64,000 nt of DNA from contig NC_085141.1 of assembly GCF_024139115.2 (NCBI RefSeq), positions 177,766,994 to 177,830,993 on the forward strand, in the 5' to 3' direction. This stretch comes from Armigeres subalbatus. Lineage: Eukaryota > Arthropoda > Insecta > Diptera > Culicidae. The first letter of the stretch is position 1. Every line of letters starts with the position of its first letter. The translations under genes and the position numbers were made by a program. The notes beneath the pieces were generated by a model. That model saw only the letters and a list, made by a program, of their open reading frames with translations. It was not told the origin of the DNA and did no database searches. This document shows positions 46,141-57,890 of this stretch, piece by piece.

Positions 46141-47469
46141 GAAATTTTGAAAACTACAGGAGTTGGACAGAATGATCGGGACAGAAAATTTTATCGAAAT
46201 TCAAATGACCGTAACTCTGTGAAAAACCAACCGATTTCTTTGGTTCTTACAGTGTTCGACTGGAAAATTAATCAAGTTTTGGGAAACCGCTGGACACCGG
46301 CGATAATCCGGATTATTTGAGGGCATGTCAAAAATGCTATTTTTTGAGCGCTTGTTTTTTGCCATTTTACCCAAATGTTGACTCTTTTATATGTTTTAAT
46401 AAACTAGAGCTCTCCCTGAGTTGATTGATATTATGATGTCACAGATCGGAAAACAAAAACGGATATATGGCCGTTTCCGTAAAATCCGTGAAAGCGGTTC
46501 CACCATTGTCGCATGCGATATTGGCAGCGTTCTTGCACCAAATGGTATCCTGTGGTTCTGAGCAAATATTTAAATCACAATTGTCCTAGACTATCGTCAT
46601 ACGCATATAGTCCCATGGTTGATAGGATTTCCTATGTACATGGGACAATCATGCGTGGAATGGCATTAGAGGTGTGTGCCGGTCCGAAAATCGTTGGTGG
46701 CGACGGCACAATGGTTGGATTCGTCAAATTTCACGACATAGTTCGATAACTCGAAAACCATCAGTGCTAGAGTTTTTACGTCTTCCGACGAAATTATCTA
46801 CAAGAACATATATTTTTTTGGTGGAAGTTGTCATTAGGTTGGCCCTTTTGTAACAAATTTTGTAAAATGTATTTTTTTATTTTTTCAAATTAAGGGGTCG
46901 TACTGTTCTACAAAGTTGTAGAAAACTTAATTCTAAACATTTTTGCCAAAATAATATTAATTTCATCTCATACAGGTGATGTTTTATGATGAATTCTTAA
47001 CTTTCAAACTATAAATTTCATGAATTAATTTGAAGCGTAATGCACATGAAAGCTTTTGATTGCAGTACTCAAATTAATTCATGAAAAATGTACTATCTGA
47101 AATAACAATCAAATTTAGATAGGGTGGTCCCGACAAAACAATTTTTAGCTTCTACTTTTTCCAATTCAAATTATTTTCAAAAACTGTCAAAGCATCGTTG
47201 TACGTTTATTATTTGAATTAATTTAACATTTTGTAGCAGCTGGGTCGCTTTCATAATTCTATATCGTAAATAACGCTAGATAGTTTAAAATTCAGATTTC
47301 TAATATTTATCTTAATATTTTTCGTTACAAATTTCAAATGAGTTTAACATCGCACTGAGTAGTATTTCAGCCCAAGTCCTAGCCAAAAGTCAAAACAAGT
47401 AATGCCAATTTGCCATGGGATTTTTGGAACAATATTGTTTACTTGCAATACTGGCTGTCAAAACTTCAC
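46141..47469. other. Unassigned AT-rich DNA
   Basis: No gene recognised. A 78-codon frame at 46513-46749 shows no domain. The segment 46840-47370 is very AT-rich. Confidence 0.4.
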
Positions 47470-47650
47470 TAGTTCCAGAAGCCTTGCGAGCAAAGGCGTA
47501 GGATTGCCAACCCGGAGATGGCGAGTTCGATTCTCGGTCCGGTCTAGAATGTTTTCGGGTTGGAAACATTCTAGACACTCTGGGCAAGGGGTATGAGCGA
47601 GATTTATTAGCATAGTATATGTTAGCAATCTTTGTCATGAATTAGAGAAA
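47470..47650 (+). mobile_element. tRNA-derived SINE
   Basis: B box GAGTTCGATTCTC at 47522 with the following CGGTCCGGTCTAG. It is then followed by two inverted phrases, TAGAATGTTTTCGGGTTGGAA and CATTCTAGACACTCTGGGC, and a tail ending about 47650. The arrangement recalls the GGCAATTTTCGGATTGGAAA body of the Feilai-like SINE. The A box is weak. Confidence 0.6.
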
Positions 47651-47686
47651 TGGCTTTGAAATTATAATTATGATTACATTTTCTGT

Positions 47687-48090
47687 ATGTCCGGACCTCG
47701 AGATAATTTTTTACAATTGACCTTTTCTGTCAAAAATTGTATATCGTTTTATTGTCTCAGTCGATTCTTTGGCTTATTTAAGGTCAACTTTCCCAAATAA
47801 CCCATATTTTTTGAAGCCCCTAACTATTCTTAAAATCAAAAACAAAAACGGAAAAAGTGCTGCACGTGTGAACCAGCCTGAAAAATTCATAGGACGTTCG
47901 TTCAAATCTTGAAATCTTGAAAAAAAACAGCACTTTTTCGATTTTTGTTTCAAATTAAAAAAAAAAAAAATAAAATAGAGGCGTCAAAAATGTGGGTTCT
48001 TTGGTAAGGTTGACCTTAATATGCCAGAGAATCGATTGAGCGAATAAAAATGTTTGACGGGAAAGGTCAATTGCTTCGATTTCCGGACAT
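47687..48090. mobile_element. Foldback element with arms of about 125 bp
   Basis: The left arm (ATGTCCGGA, then CAATTGACCTTTTCTGTCAA, then TCGATTCTTTGGCTTATTTA) is mirrored by the right arm (TATGCCAGAGAATCGATTGA, GACGGGAAAGGTCAATTG, TCCGGACAT). The centre holds ATCAAAAACAAAAACGG and an inverse-like TTTTTGTTTCAAATT. No coding. Confidence 0.8.
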
Positions 48091-49064
48091 GCTGAAAGGA
48101 TGTTCAACAATCCTTCACGTATTAAGCAAATTGAATTCAAATAATTCGTAATGAGCAAACATAGTTACAATTTTAATAGATTTAAGTTGTTACACCCTAA
48201 AAGAAACATTGCTTGCTTAGCTTATCGACATATTTATATATTGTTAATGGTATCAATTTATAATTGAGAATATCACACAAGTTGCAAAACTTGCCTTCAG
48301 TTTCTAGTGGTAGATTGTCTTCCAAAGCATTTTTTTTTTCAAATCATTCACATTAAAAAAACAAGTTCAAACTGCTAGCTTTTTTAACATAATGTTATCA
48401 AGAAACACGGTTATCAACACTTCTCGGACACGCCCGGATTTATAAATCCGCATAAATTCATTATTTCAATCTTTTCTTTCAATCCTCTCAAAACTCAAAC
48501 AGATTTCGAAAGACACATGAATACCATAATGTACATATTTCGGATTATATCTTAACAATGATTCTGCATAATTTCAATAAAAACAAGTATCATATTTATT
48601 TATGACATGATTCATTAGAATAGAATTTTGGAAATTATTAGAGAGTAGCCATTGGGAAAGTAAGTTCAGTGCGTGTGTTATTCGTCGCGAGCAGAAGAAA
48701 AAGTATTTGTTTGTTGTTCGGTGGATCATGCGCTTTTATTGCGTTTTGCTCCGATCAAAACAAGTGCGATCTGCTATAGCTTGCACAGCATTATGCATGC
48801 TTTTTTTCCGTTGCGAGGCAGAAAAAATAATTTATTAGTGTTTTATCTAATCCAATAATCTCAATCAAAATCACAAGATTCTTAATTTTCAAAAAAAAAA
48901 ACAAATTTAAATCGGAGAGAACATCAAATTTTATAGAAACGGGCATCTAGTACATAATATCCTTTTTATTATGAGATCAGAATTTCAAAGTGTCACTCGG
49001 AATGCCATATTCTCAAAATATTTTCTGAAACTAATAAAAATGGTCAGAATTCTAAAAGTTCTTT
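48091..49064. other. Unassigned AT-rich DNA
   Basis: No gene recognised. A stretch at 48660-48790 is less AT-rich and contains TTCAGTGCG, a weak initiator look-alike without a downstream element. Confidence 0.4.
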
Positions 49065-49235
49065 TTCTTCTTTGAGGCATTATTGCCTCATACCAGCTCA
49101 GTGTTCATTAGGCACGATAAATATTTTTGCATTCATGTATCGTGAGGCTGACACGATGAAACTCTTATGCCCAAGGAAGATGAGAAAGCTTCCTGATCCA
49201 AATCGGGAATCAAACCCAGCCACCTTCATCATGGG
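49065..49235 (-). mobile_element. Feilai-like SINE, diverged reverse copy
   Basis: On the minus strand: a B-box region (GGCTGGGTTTGATTCCCG), the TCATCGTGTCAGCCTCACGA block, TACATGAATGCAAAAATA, GCTGAGCTGG, and a 3' end GAAGAAAAAGAAC. Same order as the 34492 copy with heavy drift. Confidence 0.7.
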
Positions 49236-49524
49236 CTTGCAGCAAAAGATTAAAACTTTAAGGAACTATTTCATTTTTCGATGGCATCCATCAAATAGCA
49301 AGATCCAAATTTAAAATGCTGTATAATGTATAAATGTAAATCCCTGATGTTTCGTCGGGAACCCGATGTAAATTTTTGAAAGTTTATTTAAATTGAATAA
49401 TGCGGTTTCATTCGCCTCAAGCTATGCAAAGGTCTGAAGGGGCACCACACGTGGAAAAGGTTAAGAAGCACTGCTCTAGAACACTCAAATCAGTAGTTTG
49501 TATGTTTTTTGGTCATGACATACA

Positions 49525-49645
49525 GATATTCAATAGAGTTGTGCGGGCAAGTGTAGGTTCAATTCCTACCACAAGCGCAAATTTTTTCGTAGCTTCTGAA
49601 AAACTCACTTTAACTCTGTCTTTAGAAAGCTCTATTGACCAATAC
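49525..49645 (+). repeat. tRNA-like repeat
   Basis: Contains AGTGTAGGTTCAATTCCTACCAC, a T-arm-like hairpin with a B box (GTAGG/CCTAC). It is bounded by AATAGAGTT and AGCTCTATT, a weak inverted pair. The A box is not evident, so it may be a SINE relic. Confidence 0.4.
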
Positions 49646-49650
49646 AATAG

Positions 49651-50332
49651 TTGATGCAAAAGTACTTATGCTTCTATTGGTATTATGGTCTTTGCGACAA
49701 CAACGGTCTTTGCAGTGATGTCAAAAAAAGAGCCGTCTTATCACTCAAATACAGATTGTTAAACCAGGTACTCGATGTTTGCATATTGCCAGGTACGACA
49801 CCAACTGACAGGGCTTCTTCAATATGTGTCGTACCAACGTCGTCGAGTCTTTTGTCGATACTTTCATCCACATCGGTTTGTTGGGGTGTACTTTGGTACA
49901 GCATTGGGACACAGGAAAAATGCCGCAAGACATAATAAAATATTTTATGGCAATTTTCCGACCGTTAATTTTTCGACTTCCATTTGCATTGGCGTCAAAC
50001 TGGAAATGTTTTGCATCATCTATTTTCATGCACCGCTGTGTACCCCATAATTTGAGGACATTGACATTTACAATCTATAGGTGGTTTTTTCTTCAATTTC
50101 TGCTTGTGAATCGTGAAATGGTTATCTAACATCAGGTGTAGACCGAACCTTTAATTTATTTTCCACTTTTTGCAGAGTGATTGAGCACATTTCCCCAGTT
50201 GGCGTATGCTGTTATCGTTGTATACAGGTAGAATATGAAAACATTAGGGAAACAGAATTGTTGATTAATGTATTATATGTATGTTTGAGTGTAAGAATCA
50301 GTTTGTTATATTCTAGTTTATTTATGATATAG
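49651..50332. other. Unassigned, with an unrecognised minus-strand frame
   Basis: Minus frame 49928-49683 (81 codons; TDVDESIDKRLDDVG, then EEALSVGVVPGN) and an overlapping frame 50029-49745 (94 codons) cover the same DNA. I recognise neither. The ATAG target duplication of the errantivirus-like element is at 50329-50332. Confidence 0.35.
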
Positions 50333-50661
50333 AATTATAAGTCTATCACTGATTTATTCTAAAAAAAAGAACTTTATTTGCTACTTTTACATTACATGCA
50401 CTCACTTTTATAACTAATACGAAAAAATACCGATCCTAAAGACTGATTGATTAATACTGACCCTCGAAGAGTCGATTGATTCCTATTTAAAACCTAAACT
50501 TGCCTACTCTGCTTTTCCTGGCCGACCTAGTTGGACGGTTCTGATTCTGCTGACGGTGGCTTGGTAACCGGGCTGCATGTTGGACGGCGTGGACGGTGGT
50601 GTGACCGCGTGGCGTACTGGACCTTAATACTCAGCATTAATGCGATGACCGGCGCATAATT
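50333..50661 (-). repeat. Errantivirus-like 3' LTR
   Basis: Begins AATTATGCGCCGG and ends CTTATAATT on the minus strand, with the inverted ends AATTAT/ATAATT. It differs from the 5' LTR only by four indels (an A run, a T run, a second A run, and a TT before GGACC). Confidence 0.95.
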
Positions 50662-50734
50662 CTCCGGGGGGTAGATCGAAGGGCGTCCTCGAACTGCTTT
50701 TCAGTCCTCCTTGGATGGGGTGTCCTGTTGAATT

Positions 50735-52176
50735 CCAATTTTGAGTACCTTTCTCTTTCGAAATTTACAGAGTATTGCTATGACAAATAAAATTACCAGT
50801 GTCGTTGACAATCCTCCAAAAGCGACCAACAATAAGTTTTGTGCTCGTACTGCTTCAGTTTGACGTGCTCCAATTGGTTTCTATTTTGCATGGTTTGATT
50901 ATGGATGACGGGTATCTCGTGTCGTTGTGCGATGTTCCAATTTATCGCAAGATTTGGAAATGCTCCTTGAATTTCTCTTGTTTTGCTTATCAACTCTTCT
51001 GAAGTGAAAACGTGATCGTCAACCTGAATACTGCAATTGTAAAATGTTAAGACGAAATTTCCTTGAAGTTTTCGATTATGTGGTCCGCAATTTGATTTCA
51101 AATGTGAATTTTTAGCGTTGTTAATCAGGACCTTGTTGTTGGCTATTAGCGTGACTTTTGTTGTGTCATCGAATTTCGCTTCACAATGGCTTTCTATTCC
51201 AAGGATTATATGAAGCGAGCAATTATTCCTTAGTGGTTCAAGGAATGTACTTTTGCTGGATAAAGCTCTCTGGGTTTGTGGTACTAAAAACATCGTTTCC
51301 ACTCCGTATGACGTGTGGAGGGAGTTGTGTTATGACATAGTCATGAACTGTTAAGGGTATAATCCTAATAATTTCTGCAATTTCCTGTGACTTAGGAATT
51401 TGCAAGATATACAATAGAAGATCACCTTTGATTGCTACTTTGGGTTTAGCGTAGTGGAGGGCTTCCTCAGGAAAATTTGTGTTTATCCCTTGTTCATTAA
51501 GTAAAGTTTCCATAGTCAGAATTTCATTAAGTGAGAGCAACTTACTGTTGGCGAGATTGATCCGAGTCCTCAGAATTGTGTCTTCCAAATCTTCCAGGAT
51601 TTTGTTCGTTGTATCCATGTAAAGAAGTAGTGTTATGGCATCCATTTCTTCTAAAAGGATTTTGTTTTCTGTTGATTGTTGGTCAATAAGCCTATTGACA
51701 GTCGTCATTATTGTGTCGATTTTGGTGTTGAGTACGTTGTTGATTCTTATTTGTTGATTATTTTGGGATATAAGGTCCTCGAACGTAGTGTTGATTATTC
51801 TCAGGTCTTCGGCGTCAGGGGAGCCAGCGATCCATTTCAAGCGACTCCTAATGCGTCCCATCTCTTGGGTCTCCTAGATTTCATCGGTTTAAGTTGGTAC
51901 AGGTTATTAACAAGTTCCCTACTTTTTTGAAAAATAAGATTTGATATTGGAATTTCCTATTTATCTGCCTAGCTATTTTGGAAAATAAATAAACATTGTT
52001 CTCTAAGTTTGTAATATTTATCGGATGAATGATTTTAATAAATCCTGTTTGTAATTTGCAATCATTTAACTTCAGCAATAGGATCGGATCGTTCATCAAA
52101 TTTTTGATTTCTAGAGATTCTAACTTAGCTGTTGTTGAAAGTATTAAAATAAAAATGATATTGTCAGTGAGTGCAT
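50735..52176 (-). pseudogene. Errantivirus-like envelope gene (env)
   Basis: Membrane fusion protein of the type related to baculovirus F. A short hydrophobic stretch near 52150-52115 fits a signal peptide. The surface part is in the frame 52099-51881. A furin-type RPKR site is encoded at 51872-51861, followed by a frame change. The frame 51861-51238 (207 codons) holds the fusion-subunit helical region (DAEDLRIINTTFEDLI). A second break leads to 51302-50793 with conserved cysteines, and after another break a single membrane segment (VILFVIAILC) near 50770 with a basic tail. Three or more single-base breaks; no working protein as sequenced. Confidence 0.8.
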
Positions 52177-52195
52177 CTGAAAATATAAGAAAAAT
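52177..52195 (-). promoter_or_regulatory. Candidate env splice acceptor
   Basis: TTTTTCTTATATTTTCAG on the minus strand, with the AG at 52178-52177, directly before the env signal-peptide region. Errantiviral env is made from a spliced RNA, so an acceptor is expected here. Confidence 0.55.
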
Positions 52196-52499
52196 TATAA
52201 GATTTCATTAGTATGTAATTTAGGATTTTCTACATCTTTTTATCTTGTTTTTGTGTCTTTTAATGGCCTTGTTATTCTTAAATGTCTTGTCAGTAATAGC
52301 ATTTGCGTTAGTCGGTTTAGCCCTAGGGTCTAGTTTTTCCTGATGTTGGGTATCAAAATACTTCCTGCTGGTTTTCTAAATGAGGCGGGTTCTCTTTGTT
52401 ATTGTTCTGATTTTCTTGATTTGATCTAGCTTTTTCGATGTTTGCTTTAACTTTAACGTATACTTTTGAGAATTATCTTCTATCTGATTCGGGTCAAGT

Positions 52500-53310
52500 A
52501 AATTGTTGTTATTAAAGATGACTTCATTGGGGGTGAATTTCGTTGCTGAATGAATGGAAGAATTGTAAAAGAGAAATTGCTAACTTTACTAGTGCGGTAG
52601 TGTCTATATCTGGGAATTTATACTTATTTGTGTTTATAATTTCTATTATAGTCGAGTGGGTTTTTTCGACTTGGCCATTAGATTCAGAGCAAGATGCATA
52701 AGCTAACTCGATATTCAGAGCGTCTAAGTAATTTTTAGTTGTAATGACATAAACGTCGTTTCATGGTCCGTAATGATCTTCCTTGGTGTACCATAAATTC
52801 CGAAATAGTTCTGCGAGAGCAGTTTTGACGTCTGTTAAATTTTTAGTTTCCATAAAAGATCATCTGGGCATGTTTTTGAAAAGGAGTCGACTAATGATAG
52901 AAAGTTATGTCGGTTTATCTGAAAAATGTCCATATGGACTCGGTCAAAAGGTTTGTCCGTTGTTGGTCTTGGTGAAAGTTTAATATTATACGGTTTCCTC
53001 TCGTATTTGTGCATGTTGCACATTCTACATGTTTGGGTCACCATTTTAATTTTGATGTCATCCTAGGGAAAGAAATAGCTACGCTTCAACTGGTTGTCGA
53101 CTTCCGTAACTCCACGATGAGCTCGGTTATGTTCCTTGTTGATGATTATGTCTTGTCTTTGTTCGTTAGCTACGTCTTCAACTTGCAACTGGGTCAAAAC
53201 AAAGTGTCCCTTTTGGTTAAAATGTGTTTTATAGACTTCTTGTATGATTGGGATAATGTGTTCTGGTGCCATAATTGCTGTTTGTCGGTTATTATGGTAT
53301 TTCAAAAGAA
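52500..53310 (-). pseudogene. Errantivirus-like integrase
   Basis: The HHCC finger begins in the frame 53305-53063 (HNRAHRGVTEVDNQL) and its cysteine pair is in 53044-52835 (CRMCNMHKYERKP). The first catalytic aspartate lies in HMDIFQI and is followed by FLSLVDSFSK. The later aspartate and glutamate regions (about 52830-52640) can be followed only across frame changes; PRKIITDH- and YASCSESNG-like phrases are readable. The C-terminal domain is degraded toward 52500. Confidence 0.75.
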
Positions 53311-53439
53311 CGTCTTTAATAATGTCCTCGTCGTATCTATCTCTGCAAATAATTGTCCTATGAAAATGTGTAAATGGTGTTTCTGTAATGTCCGTGTTTA
53401 GTCGGGATATTTTGAAAATGATTTGGTTTTTGTAGTAAT

Positions 53440-54852
53440 TTAAGGGACGTTCGACACAGTGTATAAAATAGTCATCGAAGTGTCTGCGGAATGTACCGTT
53501 TGTGAGTCAGTGTCAATGTCTAATTCTTCTGCGGGTGATGAGCTTTCCGAAATGGTTTGTTCTCCTGGATTACTGGTGGTGTCTGAAACAAATGAATTTT
53601 CATTATTATTTATGTTCATGGTATGTTTTTTCCTCTTGGTTGGTTTATTTTCTGTCTTGTAATTCTTCGGTCGTGTATTATCTGAAAATAGAAAAGTACT
53701 ATTAGTATTTAGTTCCGGTGAATCTTCTGTTTTTCCTGCTGAGAGCATCAGCTACAACGTTTGTTTTGCCTTGGCGATATTTGACATCGTAATCAAAGTT
53801 CTCCAAGTCAAGGCGCCATCTCAAAATTTTGCAATTTTTTGTAGAATTTTTAATAAAAGTCAATGGTTTATGGTCAGTTATTAAGGTAAATTTGTTACCA
53901 TGTAGATAATTACGAAATTTATCAACTGCCCATATAATTGCAAGGGCCTCTTTTCGGTAGTCGAATAGTTTATTTCGGCTTTATGCAAAGTCCTACTACC
54001 AAAAAGCTATTGGTCGTTCGATATTATCTTGTATTTGAGACAGTACTGCTCCTAGCGCGTAGTTACTAGCATCTGTCGTCAATATGAAAGGAATATTAAA
54101 GTCCGGGTAAGCTAGTATTTGATCGGTAGTTGGTATCAGTTTCAGCTTTTCAAACCCATTTTTATAATCTTCATCTTTAGTATTAACATTCTGCTCTTTC
54201 TTTAAATATTTTGTAAGAGGCTTAGCCAATTTAGCATAATCTCTTATAAAACGCCTGTAATACCCAGTTAGACCTAAGAATTGTTTTATTTCTTTTTGCG
54301 TCGTAGGAATCTTCCAATCCAGAATCTTCGTAATTTTACTAGGATCTGGTTTTACACCATCAGGTGTGATAACGTGCCCCAAAAACTCAGTCTCTCTTTT
54401 CAAAAACTCGCATTTATCGAGCTGAATTTTCAGATTGAATTCGGAGAGTCGCTTCAAAATTTTATTAACATTTTCTATGTGATTTTTGAGGTTGTATCCT
54501 ACGATAATGATATCGTCTAGATACACGTAACATATTGCACCGATGAAATCATGCAAAATGTTATTCATAGCACGCTGGAAGGTGGCAGGTGCATTTTTAA
54601 GCCAAAAGGCATCCTTGTAAATTCAAAGTGGCCTTGGTCTGTAGAAAAGGCTGTCTTAGCCTTGTGTGAATGATCCATTTCTATTTGGTGGAAGCCTGAT
54701 TTGAGGTCGAGCGTTGAGAAGTATACAGACTTTCCAAGGCTGTCTAAGATATCCTCTATCTGTGGAATTGGGAATTTATCGTCAATTGTTTTATCGTTCA
54801 GTTTACGAGAATCGATGACTACCCTTACTTTCCGTTTTCCTGATGCATCCAA
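53440..54852 (-). pseudogene. Errantivirus-like reverse transcriptase and RNase H
   Basis: RT fingers/palm in 54852-54565 ([35 protein letters not shown] with the first aspartate, FTRMPFGL). The frame breaks at a short A run near 54595. The second frame, 54568-53996 (190 codons), has the YLDD catalytic box at residues 16-19, LNEFNLKIQLDKCEF-like and FLGHVITPDGV blocks, the connection FLGLTGYYRRFI, and the start of RNase H (LTTDASNYALGAVL). RNase H continues past 53996 after another break, with its end near 53760. The tail to 53440 is an acidic, low-complexity linker. Confidence 0.85.
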
Positions 54853-54928
54853 TTTTTAGGAACTACCCATATTGGAGATGAGTATGGGCTGGTAGAGTGG
54901 CTAATTATCCCGTTGCGTAACATCTCGC

Positions 54929-55776
54929 TTATCTGTTCCTCAACATCCCTTTTAAAATGATGCGGATATCGATATGATTTTGTTTTTCATCGCTAGTATG
55001 TATCTGATGTTTTATGGCAGTTGTTGCCGTAAGTTTCTCATCAGCCTTCAATAACACAGCTTGGTTTCTCAAAACAGTTTTAATTAATTCTTGTTTTTCC
55101 ATTTTCGACAAATGATCCATTCTAATGAAATTAGAAATAGCAGTTTCATCTAATTCAGTTTCTCCATTAATCGGTATAGGTGTTACTGTTTCAAAATTAT
55201 TTACTCTAATTTCAAGTTTAGCTTTAGGTGGCACTCTTTTATTGGTAAGAATTTTCACAGTCGTCTTTTTGTTTCGAGATCTGTAAAGACCTGGTTCAAT
55301 GACGGCGGTGTTGCATAATTTCTGAAAAGATGGTACTAACCAATCGCCATCTGTTGTAGTGTCTAGCTCAATTTGGTAGGAATGGAGCTTTTGCTGGAAA
55401 ATATTTTTCGAAAGGAATGGTGATATTGGAAAATTTAATTTCTTCACGTTCATAATCTATTTTTGCTCTATTTTTCGCAAGGAATTGGGATCCAATTATC
55501 CCATCAAAAAATTGTGAAATTCAAGTTCATAGTATGTTTGAAGTGGAACATTTGGTCCTAGCAGACTGCCCTTCCTTTCTGATTTATAATATGGTTCCCG
55601 GAAATGTTCTTGATTTCTGTTTTTCTGATAGATTTCACGTTTGTTAAGATTCCAGGGCGTATGACATTCTTATTTGCACCTGTGTCAATTAATAGCCTAA
55701 TATTTCGATTTCCATTTAAGGTGGTAATGAAGGGAAGGTAATTTAAGTTTGAGTGTTCGCTTTTGTTGCCAAGCAA
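54929..55776 (-). pseudogene. Errantivirus-like protease and RT leader
   Basis: Frame 55776-55558 holds the retropepsin box LLIDTGANKNVI with the aspartate at residue 31. After a break, 55453-54929 (174 codons) carries the segment between protease and RT (SFQKLCNTAVIEPGLYRS, then LRNQAVLLKADEKLT). It ends just before RT, where a further break (near 54930-54855) occurs. Confidence 0.75.
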
Positions 55777-56979
55777 AAATTTAAATCAATATCCTCATCT
55801 TCCCTTTCAGAATCTGAAGATTTTTCATCTTCGGACACTTCATTGTTATTAATTTGTCTTTTGTTTAATGTTAATCTGGATTTAATAGACCCTGTTTCCA
55901 TGGGTTGCGGGTCGCTACTTATTTGCTCTGGATGTGTCCTTATCCTATCATCTTTTGAAAATTGCTGCTTAGTTGTGTTTGGATATTTGTTGTTACGGAA
56001 TTTATCTTCTTTGGGGTCAAAGCTGCTCTGGTGTGTAAAATTATCTCGGTTAGAAGCTGTTTCAATTTTGCTTCTGAACTTACACACGAAAGCATAGGCT
56101 GCTTCCATGTCTTCGGGTCCAGCTGCTTGAGCGTACCCGAAATAAGGCTCTTTAGACCGGCAAGGAATGCTGCTAATGCATCCTCTTCGATAAAAGAGTT
56201 GATAGCATCCCAGTTATCTTGGTATTTACGCTTCTGTTTAGCAAGGGACTTGATATTTTGGACTATCTCTTTACATCTATTATAGTATTTATGAACTGAC
56301 ATGTTGTCAGTCATTTCGTTTGCCACAACTGGCTTTTGTAATACGTAAGCTCTTGACGATCGCCGAGAGCGCTTGTTAGATGTCCCTAATCTCCTCAAAC
56401 GTTTGTGGATTTCAGCAAAGGCAAATGATATCCTTTGCTTTTCCTTCTATTTTATTCGCAACCGCAGTTACGAAAATATCGAATTGATCAGGATTAACCA
56501 GATTCTTAAACCTGTTCAGTGTGTTTCCGCGGTGGTTAACCAAGCGGACAATTGCTTCCTATTCCCATCAAACTTAGGTAATGATTTTATTGGGTCAGGA
56601 ATTTTATACAGAGACTCTACGCTTACTGCTGAGTTAGCGCTTTGTTGCTGTATGTGGTTTTGGGTTGCACTCGCTTGCGCTTGGCCATGCGATAGTGCTT
56701 CAATTTGTTGTTGTTGTTGCTGCTGTGTGTTTCTCATTAACTCGAGAAGTTGAGCGATGTTATTGACCTGAGCGGACAGCTGTTCCATATCTGTGTCAGT
56801 GTCGTCCAGGGAAAACTTTTCAATGTTTGGCACGGTGTTAACTGGAATATGCGAAAATTCCGCGCTTCCTCACTTGATGCCTCAGACTCGGTGCTGCTAT
56901 CAGTGATTCTCACTTTAATAGATTTTAGCATGCGCCTTGTCTCTTTCAAAGCACTCAAAGACTGTTTGACTTTTGGCAT
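55743..56979 (-). pseudogene. Errantivirus-like gag
   Basis: Starts at 56979 with a basic N-terminus (MPKVKQSLSALKETRRM). The frame breaks near 56840 and resumes in 56833-56516, with a glutamine run (about residues 37-44) and SLPKFDGNRKQLSAWLTTAE, the capsid entry block. After a one-base break and a stop near 56410, the capsid continues in 56398-55940 (YYNRCKEIVQNIKSL, then ALAAFLAGL). The basic/acidic tail is in 56108-55743, ending in acidic clusters (EDEKSSDSEREDED). No cysteine knuckle, as usual for this group. Confidence 0.8.
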
Positions 56980-57549
56980 CTAAATTTGCCGTAATACTTA
57001 GTCTTGTGGCTTATTTTGGGGATTTTAACAAAGATTTCGAAGCACACTAAAAGTGTTGTATCACTTCATGGAGGCCCACCAAATTGGTGTTGTTTCTGCT
57101 TCCCTACCCGCAAATTCAAAGTTTCAAATCAATTACCCGTTTCTCGTTGTACCTAGTGTACGTACGATCTGCGTTGGCTCGCAAAAGAGTTGTAATGAAA
57201 TTTGCAGGGACGCAAGTTATTTTGTGCACTTAAATTCAACTACACACTTCTCACTGCACCTATCTTATAGTATGCGAGCAATACGTGTCGTCTCGCAATT
57301 GAAAAAGGAGAAACAAAATTACTTACGGTTTTTGCTGTCGTGGTGTCCTGTGTAGGCCGGGCTGACGATGCTGGTACTCCAGGTGTAACTCGCAGGGGAT
57401 CCTCAACTCCTTGACGACGTTTCCGTCCGTGTGTCTTGGATGCGTAAATAACTGGGTTCTACAGTTATTGTGGCAGAATCACTTTAATCGCGTTTGTTAA
57501 TCGCGACTTTTCCACTGTTCTCACAAGTTATCACTCAGCCGACTCCGGA

Positions 57550-57560
57550 CGGCTGCGCCA
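57550..57560 (-). other. Primer-binding site of the errantivirus-like element
   Basis: TGGCGCAGCCG on the minus strand; its first T is shared with the last base of the 5' LTR. It resembles the serine-tRNA site known from 17.6 and 297, with one difference (from memory). Confidence 0.65.
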
Positions 57561-57886
57561 ATTATAAGTCTATCACTGATTTATTCTAAAAAAGAACTTT
57601 ATTTGCTACTTTTACATTACATGCACTCACTTTATAACTAATACGAAAAATACCGATCCTAAAGACTGATTGATTAATACTGACCCTCGAAGAGTCGATT
57701 GATTCCTATTTAAAACCTAAACTTGCCTACTCTGCTTTTCCTGGCCGACCTAGTTGGACGGTTCTGATTCTGCTGACGGTGGCTTGGTAACCGGGCTGCA
57801 TGTTGGACGGCGTGGACGGTGGTGTGACCGCGTGGCGTACTTTGGACCTTAATACTCAGCATTAATGCGATGACCGGCGCATAATT
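57560..57886 (-). repeat. Errantivirus-like 5' LTR
   Basis: 327 bp, same sequence as 50333-50661 apart from four short indels. Followed outward by the ATAG duplication at 57887-57890. Confidence 0.95.
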
Positions 57887-57890
57887 ATAG

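Larger units (their letters stand above)
50333..57886 (-). mobile_element. Endogenous errantivirus-like gypsy element (17.6/297 type)
   Basis: About 7.55 kb on the minus strand. LTRs of 329 and 327 bp, a 4-bp target duplication ATAG (50329-50332 and 57887-57890), a serine-type primer site, then gag, pol (protease, RT, RNase H, integrase) and an envelope gene. Gag lacks cysteine knuckles and env follows pol, as in insect errantiviruses. The LTRs show no base substitutions, only four short indels in or near homopolymers. All genes are broken, mostly by single-base indels. It is either a very young decayed copy or a copy with uncorrected sequencing indels. Confidence 0.92.

Noticed and set aside
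48665..48700. Initiator-like TTCAGTGCG at 48665
   Set aside because: The downstream positions read AAGAA, not RGWYV, and no donor or reading frame supports a gene.
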